DNA of 64,000 bases from Paraspadella gotoi. Its lineage: Eukaryota > Chaetognatha. The position numbers and the translations under genes were made by a program. This document shows positions 24,661-39,284 of this stretch, piece by piece. Position 1 is the first letter of the stretch, and every line of letters begins with the position of its first letter. The notes beneath the pieces were generated by a model. The model was given only the letters and a program-made list of their open reading frames with translations. It was not told where the DNA came from and did not search any database. The stretch covers positions 7,451,143 to 7,515,142 of the forward strand of contig CM119270.1 in assembly GCA_051294375.1 (NCBI GenBank). The letters are read 5' to 3'.

Positions 24661-26730
24661 TGCGTCTCCTTTCCTCTCTTTCTCATATGATATTATAGAA
24701 GATCATAAATTGTAAAAACCTAGGTAAAAATATATATTATTTTCCCAAAATATTAATCAAGTCTTGAAAAGTAATATTATTTTATTTGATATATAGTGGA
24801 TAAAATTATACTCTTTCACTTTTTTTTCTTTCTTAGTTCTGGTGTGCTATTTGTTAGATCAAAATGCGTTTGTGGCAAAATGGTTTTTTAGATTAACTTT
24901 TGTACTAAAGAAAATGCGAAATTATTATTTTGTCAAATTGTATAAACAACTACTTGCTGAAACCGAAGTTGTTTGTTCTCATAGTAACTTTAGTGGATGT
25001 CTAAGCTCACTATTCGCTTTCCCAAAGTCTGAAGTAACAATTATGATTTGTGAAAATTATTAGAACAGTTTTTTTGTTACGAATGCTTTCTGAGAGATAC
25101 TTAAGAATTTTTCGTTGTCGAGCAGAGATTTTTGAGGTCCATAGATGTCCTGTTTTAAAAACCGGATACGACTTTGATCCTGAACTGTGAAGAGAAACGG
25201 TGGGAGAGAAGATGAATGATGGATGAGAGAGAGAGAAAGAAATAGCGGTACATGGAGGTGTTCCAAGAGTGAGAAAGAATAGCTGCGTACAGTGAGTCGG
25301 TGAGGACAGCCGATTAGAGAATGCAGGACAAGATCAGAGATTTTAGTTTTTGAATAATTGTTATTTCTGACACTTTCTTTTTTGCTATTTAAAAATAGTT
25401 TAGAGATGAAACGCAAAAATTTCGCTTGTAACATAGCAATTTTCTGATTTTTTTCGAACTGTATTAGTACATAGATTGTTATGAGAGACTCGTAGGGAAA
25501 TGTCTAAGATGGTCAAAAGAGAAAAAAAGAAATAGAGGATAAAAAATAAATAAGAAAAAGATAAGAAAAGAGATTATAGACGCAATATAAATAGAACATA
25601 CGTAGCAATTCTTTAGATCGTGGCTCTCATCTCTTCAATAGATAGTCGAGGGGAGATGATTGAATGAAGAATATGAAATCGAGGGTCAGAGTGAGATGCG
25701 AGGTGAGACGACGCAGAGTAGATAGTGAGAATAAATAAGTAATGCATGATTTCAAAATGACATCTAGTGGGCAACAGAAGATGTGAGTTTCTTAAACTAA
25801 ATAAACAGGCAATTAACAATTATACTACTTAATAAGGGGGATAAGAATAATATGATAAGATAAGTTTAAGGGTCGACACGCAGAAGAAAAAATGAAGAGA
25901 GAATGTGAAAGGAGTGAGCAAGAAAGATTACATTAGATAGCGTCTATGGGGGTAAAGGACAATGAAGGATTGTTTAAATAAATGTTAGGAAACTATACTA
26001 ATTAAAACATTTGGTGGATATCAATGTAATTTTTGTGTTACCAGAAATTACATTTACCGGCTCGGCGGATACAATATATTCCCTCTTGTATATAATTTTC
26101 AATTTTTGCATTTGATTGGCGGCGCCTCTCCTAGTGATAGATATTTTGGCAAATTTTATTAGATTTTAAGCAGTGTGAGGCTTTAATCTTGAATTGAAAT
26201 TTGAGACAGCGCGACTTTTAGAATTTCTATCTCGATAGATTTCGAATGATCGTTTATATTACAATATTAGATAGTCTCTATATGTGATACCTAATTGATT
26301 TACTAGCTATTTTAAATCTTGAGTTCGGAGACTATTTATATCTTTTATATTGATTTTAACTATCTTCCCTTTTTATATTAATTGTCTCCCCTCTGATTAT
26401 ATCTCAGTATTAATTATCGACCTCCAATTAAAATACATTTGTTTATTTGAAGAACATAGAATAAAAAATTTTAAAAATCTATACTCCGCGAACCCGAACT
26501 CGGCATTTCATGATACATGTGCAAGATTTATTTTAAAAAACAAATTCCAATTCGTTGCGACATTGAACCACACAGATAACCAATTAAAAATACTTCCGTC
26601 CGGAGTATTAAGGTGTTTGAATTATAGATTTCTAGTGAATACTTCAGGTCGCACGCCCAACCTACCGCCTCTCCTCAACAATAGAGAGGTACCTTCACCC
26701 TGACTAGATAAGAGCGTCCCAACTCTCTCG
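24661..26730. other. No gene recognised
   Basis: Several frames of 60-120 codons occur on both strands (for example 25060-25434 and 25613-25819 on the - strand, 26350-26703 on the + strand). None shows a domain I recognise. Confidence 0.4.
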
Positions 26731-26900
26731 GCCGATGCGGCTAAATGCCTCTGTCCCGGGAGCGTCCGCACGAGCTCACGCCATTTCTCATCGCGGTCTC
26801 CGAATTCCCCGGAAACAGCGAGGACAGGTACGAGAGGGGTGTCGCAACGACGCCGCCGACGCCGCCGCCTTCAATGCGAGCAGATGTGTTCGGCTGTTGT

Positions 26901-26950
26901 CCGCCATGGCGGAGGCACGCGAAAGAGATCCTTCCGCCCGTATATAATGG
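26901..26950 (+). promoter_or_regulatory. Candidate core promoter: CCGCCATGGCGG palindrome plus TATATAA
   Basis: A CpG-rich patch (26720-26960) in AT-rich surroundings contains the palindrome CCGCCATGGCGG (26901-26912), which holds GCCAT on both strands as in YY1/Pho sites. A TATATAA box follows 28 bases later (26941-26947). No downstream coding exon is visible before copy B of the duplication starts. Confidence 0.3.
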
Positions 26951-27052
26951 CAGCGCAGACGAAGTCATGATGCATCATGCAAGAATCTCATGAGATACAG
27001 CAAAGCTCGGCTGAAGGCCGGGACGTGATAAACGTTTTAAACGATTGTGGTG

Positions 27053-28366
<1,314 letters not shown>

Positions 28367-28445
<79 letters not shown>

Positions 28446-28448
28446 TTC
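28367..28448. repeat. (CT)n microsatellite
   Basis: About 80 bases of CT repeats at the right edge of copy B of the duplicated segment. Confidence 0.96.
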
Positions 28449-31400
28449 TGATAGAAAAGAAAACCAGTTTTATTTTCCAAAAGGTCTGAAAATTTTCATT
28501 TTTTCATCGTGTTCAAATGCGTTTGTTTGAACTTGTAAAGAATGATTAGAATGTAAACAACTATTCGAACGAGTGTAATTATAAATTATACGTAATTAAA
28601 TATTGAATAAATGAACGAATGCTTTTTTAATCGTTTCCTTGGTCATCCTGTTTAAAACCGGAACGACTTCTGAAGGTGAAACGATGAATAATTATGGAGG
28701 AAGGCCGTCGATGATGGAGGAAAAAGAAAATAAAAAAAGAAAGAGGAAGAAAATGATTGCAGATGGCGTCGAGGGAGAGAGGTGTGAATCTAGGGGGGGG
28801 GAAGATGAGGCAGAAAAAGGAGGAAGTCGAGGGCCGAAGGGACTGATTGATTGATTTGATTGACTTTAATGATTTGGTTGATTTGATTAAATTGATTGAT
28901 TATATAGATTCGAATGATATGATTGATTTGATAGATTTGTTGATCTATTTAAATTATATTGTTAATATATTTGATTAACCAGAAATAAATTTAAATCTAT
29001 TATTTTAAAACTGAAATTAAAATTGCCCCGACCAATCAAATATTCAGTTTAGTTGATTGACCGATTACTTCGTCGTTTGGTTGATTTATTGAATACTAGT
29101 CCGACCCTCACAATAAATCCTACCAATAAATCTCGGATGTAAATCTCCGACGCGAGTCGATCAATCGACCCGGAAACAAAATACGAGGCGAAACGAAATC
29201 TAACGAAGAGAGAGAGAATCTCTGGAAATNNNNNNNNNNNNNNNNNNNNNNNNNNNNNNNNNNNNNNNNNNNNNNNNNNNNNNNNNNNNNNNNNNNNNNN
29301 NNNNNNNNNNNNNNNNNNNNNNNNNNNNNNNNNNNNNNNNNNNNNNNNNNNNNNNNNNNNNNNNNNNNNNNNNNNNNNNNNNNNNNNNNNNNNNNNNNNN
29401 NNNNNNNNNNNNNNNNNNNNNNNNNNNNNNNNNNNNNNNNNNNNNNNNNNNNNNNNNNNNNNNNNNNNNNNNNNNNTTGTTGTTGTTGTTGTTGTTGTTG
29501 TTGTCGTCATCCTGGCTCGCGTTCTCGTTGACTTACTTTTGTTGTCATTTACTGTTGTCAAGTAATTTTTAATCAAATACTCCATGGATTCTTCTTGCAC
29601 TACGGTAATTGTTTAATTGTTTTAATAACAAACAATTGAATGAATCGATCTTTTTTACTCTCTCTCTCGTCTTCTTCGTGTTCTACGTCCTCTTAATCCT
29701 CTTGCTCCGGGAAGTCGCCCTCTCAGTCTTTTACGTTTTCTCTGACTTCGTCCTCCTTTACGCCCTCTTCATCCTCTCATCGTCGTCGTCGTCGTCGTCG
29801 TCGTCGTCTCGGTTAATTACGCGCTTTCAGAATTTTTCAAGTGGGAAACGAATCGAGTGAAAGAGAATGGAGAGAATCTCCTGCTAAGTCGCGGGGTTTA
29901 AAAGAAGGAAAGAAAGAAAAGAAAGGGAGGAAATAGAAAGGAGAAAGAAGGAGAGAGGAAATTGAAAAAGAGAAAAGAAAAGAAAAGGAGGAAAAAGATA
30001 AAGAAAGAGAGAGAAGGAGATTGAAAAAGAGAAAAGAAAATATGAAGAAGAAGAAATAATTGGATTAAGAAGGAATAAGAAAAGAGAAAGTCTAAGTAAG
30101 GAGTAGAATAGAGAAGTAAAACCTTAATATTAATACAACAAACAAAAAAGAAAATGAATGTTAAAAATATAAAATGAAACACTCACAGCAGGAATGTAAT
30201 AGGATTTTAAGATAAACATAAAGGTAATAAATAAATAAAGAAAAGACAGAANNNNNNNNNNNNNNNNNNNNNNNNNNNNNNNNNNNNNNNNNNNNNNNNN
30301 NNNNNNNNNNNNNNNNNNNNNNNNNNNNNNNNNNNNNNNNNNNNNNNNNNNNNNNNNNNNNNNNNNNNNNNNNNNNNNNNNNNNNNNNNNNNNNNNNNNN
30401 NNNNNNNNNNNNNNNNNNNNNNNNNNNNNNNNNNNNNNNNNNNNNNNNNNNNNNNNNNNNNNNNNNNNNNNNNNNNNNNNNNNNNNNNNNNNNNNNNNNN
30501 NNNNNNNNNNNNNNNNNNNNNNNNNNNNNNNNNNNNNNNNNNNNNNNNNNNNNNNNNNNNNNNNNNNNNNNNNNNNNNNNNNNNNNNNNNNNNNNNNNNN
30601 NNNNNNNNNNNNNNNNNNNNNNTGAAAGAAAAAAAATAAATAAAGGAATCAAATTAGAGGAAAAATCCACGAATTAACTGGAATGAAACAAAGCGAAGAA
30701 CGCAGGAGGTAGNNNNNNNNNNNNNNNNNNNNNNNNNNNNNNNNNNNNNNNNNNNNNNNNNNNNNNNNNNNNNNNNNNNNNNNNNNNNNNNNNNNNNNNN
30801 NNNNNNNNNNNNNNNNNNNNNNNNNNNNNNNNNNNNNNNNNNNNNNNNNNNNNNNNNNNNNNNNNNNNNNNNNNNNNNNNNNNNNNNNNNNNNNNNNNNN
30901 NNNNNNNNNNNNNNNNNNNNNNNNNNNNNNNNNNNNNNNNNNNNNNNNNNNNNNNNNNNNNNNNNNNNNNNNNNNNNNNNNNNNNNNNNNNNNNNNNNNN
31001 CTCGTCTTGGAGCTAAAGTTCGAGGTTCGATTCCTTTAGAGAAAGACCGGAAAGACAGAAAGCTTTTTTGTATAATAAAATGTACAAATTTAGATTTATA
31101 GTTCAACAGTAGGAAAAAGTGAGTTCTCCAAAGCAAAGGCCCGATATTCTTACTGTTTGATGGTCTCTGTAAACAAAGACAACTACAATTACAAATTACA
31201 ATTACANNNNNNNNNNNNNNNNNNNNNNNNNNNNNNNNNNNNNNNNNNNNNNNNNNNNNNNNNNNNNNNNNNNNNNNNNNNNNNNNNNNNNNNNNNNNNN
31301 NNNNNNNNNNNNNNNNNNNNNNNNNNNNNNNNNNNNNNNNNNNNNNNNNNNNNNNNNNNNNNNNNNNNNNNNNNNNNNNNNNNNNNNNNNNNNNNNNNNN

Positions 31401-31601
31401 NNNNNNNNNNNNNNNNNNNNNNNNNNNNNNNNNNNNNNNNNNNNNNNNNNNNNNNNNNNNNNNNNNNNNNNNNNNNNNNNNNNNNNNNNNNNNNNNNNNN
31501 NNNNNNNNNNNNNNNNNNNNNNNNNNNNNNNNNNNNNNNNNNNNNNNNNNNNNNNNNNNNNNNNNNNNNNNNNNNNNNNNNNNNNNNNNNNNNNNNNNNN
31601 N

Positions 31602-31636
<35 letters not shown>
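28449..31636. other. Gap-rich, gene-less stretch
   Basis: Gaps at 29230-29476, 30252-30622, 30713-31000 and 31207-31601. Microsatellites border two of them: (TTG)n at 29477-29503 and (ATG)n at 31602-31636. A (CGT)n tract lies at about 29779-29809. GATTGATT-type words recur at 28845-28945. The 29890-30060 stretch is almost pure purine (GAAAGGA-type). No gene is supported. Confidence 0.8.
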
Positions 31637-31637
<1 letters not shown>

Positions 31638-33590
31638 AAATGAGGTCTTTTGTATTCTAGAAGAGAATCAGTCTTTCTTCCCATTTAACTTTTTACTTGG
31701 CCGCGATTTTTATTGGCAAGAGTTCTCACACTCAATCTCAGGAATTTTCTTTATTCCGAGATCTTTTCCATTTTTAAAATTTTTTTTGCACCTCTTTCTT
31801 TCTTTCCTTCTTTCTTTCTTTCTTTCTTACTCCTCTACATCGATCAGACTCTCTCGTCAACTATGCTTTTGGCTGCTACTGCTCACCCTGACGATACGAA
31901 GTCTTTTCACAATGGATGTCTGAGTTACTTCAGAAACCCAATGTACGACGCCTATGCATGAAGAAAGTGAAACTTGGAACAATTGATTCATTACCACGAA
32001 ATGATCCCTCTTTCTGATGAGTGAACGGAATGTAGGTAGTATCTAACTGATATCCCTGAAATCTATACTGACTATCGATGAGGAAGACGAGAGCTTAGAA
32101 AAAAAAAAGAAAATAAAAAGCAGAAAACTAAGCTTTAGAGAGTCGTCAAGAAATAAGGATCAAATGTCGTTTCTGAAACTGGCAATAGAACTCGTACGCT
32201 ACCGTCTTGACTACTGTACAGTGTCAAATACTATCGTGCGCCTCTGCCTTCCTTCCCTCTACTCTTCATTCTCTTCCTCTTCACATTCTGTGGCGTCTCT
32301 TGACCGCAAAAACTCGCGCGTAAACTCCTCTCGACAGTCTAAAAGCGTTGAACGAGATTAATTATCAATTAGACACCTAATATTCTGCGTAGCCACGCTA
32401 CCGGATGAAGTCCTTCTTAATGACTATGGATTCATCCACGCATGTACAACTTAATGGGAGACCTACTCTTCTTGTTTCTCTTCTAGCTTGAGTGTGTGCT
32501 GTTCTCTTCTCACCGTCTCTACCAGCAACCCCCGAAACCACCGCAAATCATACCTGGAGATTAGAAGAAAGAGGAAAATATGGTACTCCCGACGTTTAAA
32601 CAACGATACAAAAGTTGGTCGATCTAATCCAAAAATTATGAATTTAAAAACGAGTTCAGGTTTGATGGATTTACTCATGGCGTAGAAGAGATGAGAGAGA
32701 GAGAGAGAGTTACCGAACTGACAAGCACTTCGGCAGAGAGAGATGAGAGAGCAGAGATGTTATGCAGATAGTTCGGTTAGAGAGAGGAAGAGAGACGAGA
32801 GAGAGTCGGATCGGCGATGGCCGAACCGAGTTTGGAAAAAGAGATAAGGAGAGGGGAAAAACATGAATTTTTCTTTCGTAACCCTTATCTCTGCTCTTAT
32901 ATACCATCACATCTGATAAGACAGCGTAAACGGGACGAATAAACGGTAGTTAGCTAAAAAAAAAAAGATAGAAAGAAAAAGGAAAAAAAAAAAAAGAAAA
33001 AAAAGCAATGTTTTTCATATGGTTTGTTAATTTATCGATTTTTTTATATATTTTTTAATTTTTAAACATTTTTTTTTATTAAAATTCATTCATTGCATTT
33101 AATATATCTTTGATTCTATTTTTATTTGTTATCTGTTGGTGTTCTGTAGTGTTATAGATAATAGTTCCATCGGATCCACTTGTTCATTGAGCTACAGTGG
33201 AATTGAGATTACTGATTTGATTTCCTACTTTTGATTATGTGTAAAATAATTCTCTAGACCATTTTGTCCCCAAGATTTATTTTATCTAATTGATCCCATC
33301 GCCTGACGTTGCCAATTCCGCACCATTCGGAATATGGATATGAGACTAATTTCTTTCGCTTTGAATTCTGTTGGTCCAGCGCTTCAAGATTTTAGGTCTA
33401 AAGACCAATGACTTACAGCTAGAGAGTCCAGCAAGCTTCGCGCTATAATTTATCCTATAATAACGATGTTAACTATTCTCCCATCCACCCTCCATCGTTT
33501 TTCTCCGACCAATTAATTTTAATCTTGTAACCTCTGCTTCTTCCCACGACTAATTTAAAGGGTGTTTTTGGTTTGTAAAAATTTAAAATA
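31637..33590. other. No gene recognised
   Basis: AT-balanced sequence with a short (CTTT)n run near 31796-31830, a GA patch near 32690-32710 and A-rich runs near 32955-33005. Short frames on both strands have no recognisable domains. Confidence 0.4.
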
Positions 33591-33601
33591 TGCCTCTGTA
33601 A

Positions 33602-36600
33602 CTAAATGAGAGCGAACGTCCCCACCACAGTGGGCGACCGATGGCGCACAGACGACCAGAGTGCGCTCGGAATTTTTAACAAAAGCGCGGGTATATTCAC
33701 CCGAGTATAGGAGTGAAGCTTATCAAAGTGGATATGACACAAGTGGATGATGGAAAAATTACTCTCTCTGAATGAAAAACTCTTTGTTCTACCATTTAGT
33801 TTGGTATAATCCACGCTGTCGTATTAGAGATCCTGAATCGAGCGCGTCTTACGAGGGGAAGAGAGGGAGAAAAGAGCTAAAAAACTCAACAGTAGGTGAG
33901 AACAGATGAGGGAGAGTTAGATAAGGCATTTAAGAGAAGCTTGGTCGAGAGTATCGTGGATTTACTAGAGAACGCATAAAAGAATTAATGAGACTAATTT
34001 TGCTGATGGTCAGAGACTCTCGTGGGAGTGGAAGAACTGAATCAATGAACTCCGGATTAAAGGTTTCTACACTAATCTTATAATGCAGATGTTCTTTGAA
34101 AACTTCTACTGAATTATTGTAACAGAGTGAGCAGCCGTTCAAGTGGTGGTTGGAAGGTGCCATTTAAGGATACACAACTTAAATGTTTCAATTTTTTTAA
34201 ATCCCTCAGTTCTTTCTCCGAAATGTACCCATCATTCTTCGCGACGTTCAAACTACAGGTATTCCATTTAAGATAGGAAGTTAAGATTCTAATACTATTG
34301 TTGTGGAGAAAAGCTCGTGTCATAGGCAACCTGATTCCCACGTAATTGCGCATGTGCTAGTTAACGTTCGTGTAAAGATTAATGATAAGGTGCCTCCAGT
34401 TTATTTTAGGGGTTCCTTAATGCTTTGTAGTGCCGCAATTGCACGCCGCGTAAGAGGGTCCATTATGATAAAAAAGATATTTGGAGTGCAAGGAGTTGGA
34501 ATTGAGATTGGAGAAGTCTAGAGAGAGGGAGGAGAGACGATAACGAAATAGTAAGAGTATCGAGAAAATATCGGAGGTATTGTAGATCGGTGAAAATGGA
34601 AAATTATCGTATCATGCATTTGAAAACTGCGTGATGTCCGTTGGATTAAACGAATGACCATTTAGGCCGAGATACACCCTTCGAGACTCGATCCCAAAAA
34701 TGACAGTTACTTTAACCTCGTGTAATTTGTAGGCTGATATGTAAATAGCATCTATATATATGCAACTTCCAAAGTAAGAGGGATCGTGGAAGAAAAATAG
34801 TCAAGTCTCACTGTGAAAACAGGGTCGATTGGGTTGAGACACCGTTGAAAAAAATCGATGTAGAGGGGACAGAGATCCACAAGAGTATAAGAAATAGTGT
34901 TGAGAGAGAAGTGAGAGAGGGAGAGAGAGATATTATTGAAGCAAATAAGGTTCAGGTGAACCAATTGTTATAAAATACGCCATAACGGTCCTTAGTAGAG
35001 TTATAATCTTTTGTTTTATAAAATAACGCATAATATAAAAATTGTGAAAAATGCTACTTAGAATTCTTTATTAGTTTTCCTAATTGCTCCCTGAAATATA
35101 ATTATTGTTGCATTCCAGCGCCACTCCTGTCATTGTCCAATTCAGGCAAAGCCAAAACCCCCCTAAAGGTTGGTGAAATTAAAAATATTTATATATCCCA
35201 ATAGCATATATAGACCAGCATTTTTTAGAGAAAGCTCGCAATTTTAAGTTATATAAATTCCTTAATTATATATAATAATTCACTAATTCGGTAATGATAT
35301 TAAAGAGTGATGCAGTCACTTTTGATTTCCAAGAGGTTAATTTCGTTAGGTTAATATTATGTGAATTGAATTACATATTATTCCCTAGAACTGACCTCCG
35401 TTATTGTTGCACGCACGAGAAAATGATGTTCGTGTAGATGTATTTTTGTTCGATTTCAAATTTATTGTTAACATAATATAGAAATTACTTGTGTCTCGTT
35501 CCATCTAATCAAGATTTAACTTGAAAACGAACGAACAAAGAGACAAAAAGAATGAACTTATGATCACGAGGCAAAGTTACTCCAGGATCAGTCTGTTTGA
35601 TTGGTCCCAAAATAGTGTCGCCTTCCCGGGCAGCTGATGGATTGAGAAGTCTCAGAGTGCGGTGATAATGAAAGGGAAATGAATTTTGGAGGGAGAAATA
35701 AAGTATAACTTTGATTTGAACATCCATGAAGAAACATAAGTCGGCGATCAAATGAATACCCTCCGTTTAAATTAAAAAGCAAGCCTTAGAATTTCTGTGC
35801 AACAGATATGTCCACGCATTTTCTATAATGACTAATTCCCTATAAAGTTATTTTCTTGTAATTTCGGTATCTTCTAGGGGGAAGGAGGGGATGAAAAAGA
35901 AGAGAGAGAGGAGGGAGAGAGAGAGTGACGTTCTTGATTCGCTGTAAACCCCGGGAACTAGATCGTAGAGAGAGACGATGAGAGAGGCAATGGTAAGTAA
36001 TATGAAACTAGAAGATGAGTGAAGATGAGTAAACCCAGCCTGTTTTTAAAGAGAGGGGTTGTCCAACCTGAGATCCCTCTGAAAATGTTAGACTGGAAAG
36101 AAGGCGAGAGAGAGAGATGGTGTGAAATTGAAAAAGAGATGAAAGAGAGAAGAGAGGATGGGAAATGAGTGAGGATATTTAAAAAAAAAGAAAGAGGGAA
36201 GGTACTACAAGAGCTCCTTTGAATAAAAGGATTCCCTTAAAGAAATTCAAGTAAAATTCCCGCGATTGAATTCCCAAGATTCTCACCATTAGTGCGTAAA
36301 TTGTGGAAGTACTTATAAGCGATCAATACACGGATTACGCCTTGATAAAAACGATGTTCTGTAACAGAACAGCATCTGTAGCCGAAAAAGTGATGGACTG
36401 GTGTTTGGCGATCAAAGAGAGCGATATGTAATGGATTGTGAGAGAGTTTCCTTAAGGAACGTTGAAGGTAGCGCTGATGCTTAGGAAAAGCAATCATAGA
36501 TTTATATTATAAATGATGAAATGAGGAGTGAGTTATGTTGATTTCAAATGACGCTTGAAATACTCTCCCAGATTAACGGATCGGATTGATTGAGCTCTAT

Positions 36601-36700
36601 CTATAATCATAAGAGATTTAATAAACGAATTACAATGCGCTTAGATGATCTAGTTAATTGATTTGGGTTTCAATTGAGAGAATTGGAGTGAAAAGTGATG
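33602..36700 (-). pseudogene. Broken leucine-rich reading-frame fragments, possibly F-box/LRR-like
   Basis: Several - strand fragments have a leucine-rich, amphipathic character. One at 36237-36497 contains NPLHIALFDRQTPVHHFFGY and later VLIAYKYFHNLRT. One at 34114-34353 contains ELRDLKKLKHLSCVSLNGTF. One near 34752-34964 contains LNLICFNN. A stretch at about 36560-36600 can be read as SDPLIWESI, like the end of an F-box. The fragments are in different frames and separated by stops, so this is either a decayed gene or one damaged by indel errors in the assembly. The family suggestion rests only on general pattern and is weak. Confidence 0.2.
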
Positions 36701-37980
36701 CCCTCAGATTTAAGAACCAACTATAACTACGACGACAACAATTTGAAGGACAAGATACACTACGAACAACGAGACGATTGAGCGAGCGCCTATAAACTTA
36801 TAAATATCTCTATCAGCGTGCAAAGCACAAGTATCATCTTCAGCGTAATTAATGGTGGATTATAAATGACTTGATTGGAAGATCTCACAACAAATGAGTG
36901 ACAAAAAACTCGTGTGCGAAAAAAAAAAAAGTGAATAAGAGAATCAAATTAGGCGTGAATTGAGGCACACAATCATCATGGGAGAGAGTATGCGTCATGG
37001 ATGGAAAAGGAGGGAGTGTTTAAGTTGTCTGCAACAGTTAAATACTGTTTTAGAGATGAAAGCTTGACCCGAGCGAGAGAAGAGGAGATGAGATTGGAGA
37101 TGACGAATTGTAGAAAGTTGACACCCGGAGATGTGAGGATGAGAGAGAACTGGACGAGATGAACCGGAGGAGGAATGGCCGTAGGAAGATGAGAAAGAGA
37201 GAGAGAATGTATATTGTTGCCGATAAGCAGAAAAGAATGCTGTATTAATATAGGATATGAAAGGATTAAAAGGTAAAAGAATAAGATAGGAAAAAAAAAT
37301 TAGAAAAAGTGAAAGAAAGATAGGTAGAAGAAAGAAGAAAGAGAAAGAAAAAGAAAGGAAAGAGAGTAGAGGAAGAACAAGTAGAAGAAAGAAAGAATAA
37401 TAGCCTATATGCTGAAAAAAAAAGANNNNNNNNNNNNNNNNNNNNNNNNNCTAAAGTATTTACTTTGCAACTTTAACTTCCTCCTTTTCTCCCCCTCTCA
37501 TTTCCTCTTCCTATTTTTCTCTTTTCACTTTTTTTTTCTTCGCCGAGTTTTTTTCATATTTGATCTTCCAATCAAGTTAAAACCCATTAATCTTAGCTTT
37601 CGCTAGTGACGTCGTTATTGTCGTCCTCATCGTCGTTGTCGTGGTTGTCCTCGTTGTTGTCGTTGTTGGTTCTAAATCTGGCAATATTCTCATTCTCTCA
37701 TTGAAACCCAAATCATTTAAACTACATCAGGTGATTGTATAAATCTCTAATTCAGCTTCATGAGTCACCACCAATACATATCACGTCACTAACTCTCCTC
37801 ATCATCATTTATTATTATTCTAATCTTTCTCCATCACGTCCTCTTCATCTCTCTCCATCATTCCATCTCCTTTTCCACATCATCCCGTCGAGGACTCGTA
37901 AGGCGTAATCGTGAGATCGTTAGTCTCTCCGCAAATTGAATCTCGTACCTCCCTTCTTTTTTTTTATCCTCGCCTTTTCT
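36701..37980. other. No gene recognised; 25-base gap
   Basis: GA-rich words dominate 37070-37390. A 25-base gap lies at 37426-37450, and a GTC/GTT triplet patch at about 37611-37668. Confidence 0.6.
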
Positions 37981-37981
37981 C

Positions 37982-38020
<39 letters not shown>

Positions 38021-38095
38021 TCTCTCTCTCTTCTCTCTTGCTCTCTTCTCTCTCTCTCTATCTTCTCTCTTCTTTCCTTTCCTCTTCCCCTCTGA
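37981..38095. repeat. Interrupted (CT)n repeat
   Basis: CT runs of 8-20 bases separated by TCTTC interruptions. Confidence 0.9.
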
Positions 38096-39253
38096 AGATG
38101 AAATACGAACAAAGTCATTTTCAAATCTCGGCCTTCGGTCGTCGCCGCTTTTGTTTCAATGGAGTCAGTTTCTTCTTTCTCTCATTCAATTTCTTTCATT
38201 AACTCCGCTCTGGACTCTCAGCCAATCGCTGCCGCGATTTGGCCATCGAGACTTGATCTGGATTGATCGTGGTTATCTTCTTTTGTTTGCCTTTGTTTCG
38301 TTTATTCTCAAGTTAAATGTGTGAGATGCGGCAGTAAATTTCTTAAAGTACAATTGGATTACAAAATTTTAACTGAAAAATCCTATTTTCTGCTCGTGTT
38401 AAGATAGAGTCAGTTATTAATTGGATTCAATATTACCAAGAAACCCCAAACAAATAAAGCTGCACACTCTTAATAATAAGATAGTAGTGTATATATAAAT
38501 TATATTAAAAAATTGCGCTTTTCTAAAATCCTGGCAAGCTAACTTAATATTTTTAATTCACACAACAAAGTAATTTCACTTAGTAATATAAAGATTTATG
38601 CTTTACAATTTTTTCTTATTTTAAACACAAAGATTTAAATTACTAGACCTAGCCTTTTTAATATGTATGCCTGACCTTATTTTGCTTTCATATATTTCTC
38701 TCCTCTCCTCACTCTCTCTCACTATCGTATTTCTCTCTTCTCTCCCTCAACATCGATTTCTATCACTGGTGTCTTCAACCCCAATCGGCCTTCCAGTGAC
38801 TTGACTTTTTCTTCACGATGTCCCTCTTTTGAGATTTATTTTACCGCATCTCTCTGCTCTCTCTCTCTCTCTCTTCGTTCTTCTCCATTCTCTTCTCTCT
38901 CTCTCTCTATCTCTCTCCCCAATCCTTCACTTTATTCTTCACCTAATATTTTCTCTCGCCACCTCAATTTCTTTTTTCTTATTCTTTCCACGCTTCACTC
39001 CCTCTCTGTTTCTCCTACTTGATTTTTTCTCTTCTCCCTCTCTTCCCACTCGAACCCCCATCTACCGGAAAAAAAAATATGCGCTAAAAGTTTCCTGTCA
39101 ATTTAGCTTCACTCACCTTCGCTTCTGTCGTCGTCGTCGTCGTTCACCTTGGAAAAAGGAGATAAGGGAGAGGTTACATCTTTTTCCTTCGTCCTTCTGT
39201 CTTATCATCGTACTGGGTATCGATTTATCTCCCTCTCCCTCCCTCTCTCTCTC

Positions 39254-39284
<31 letters not shown>

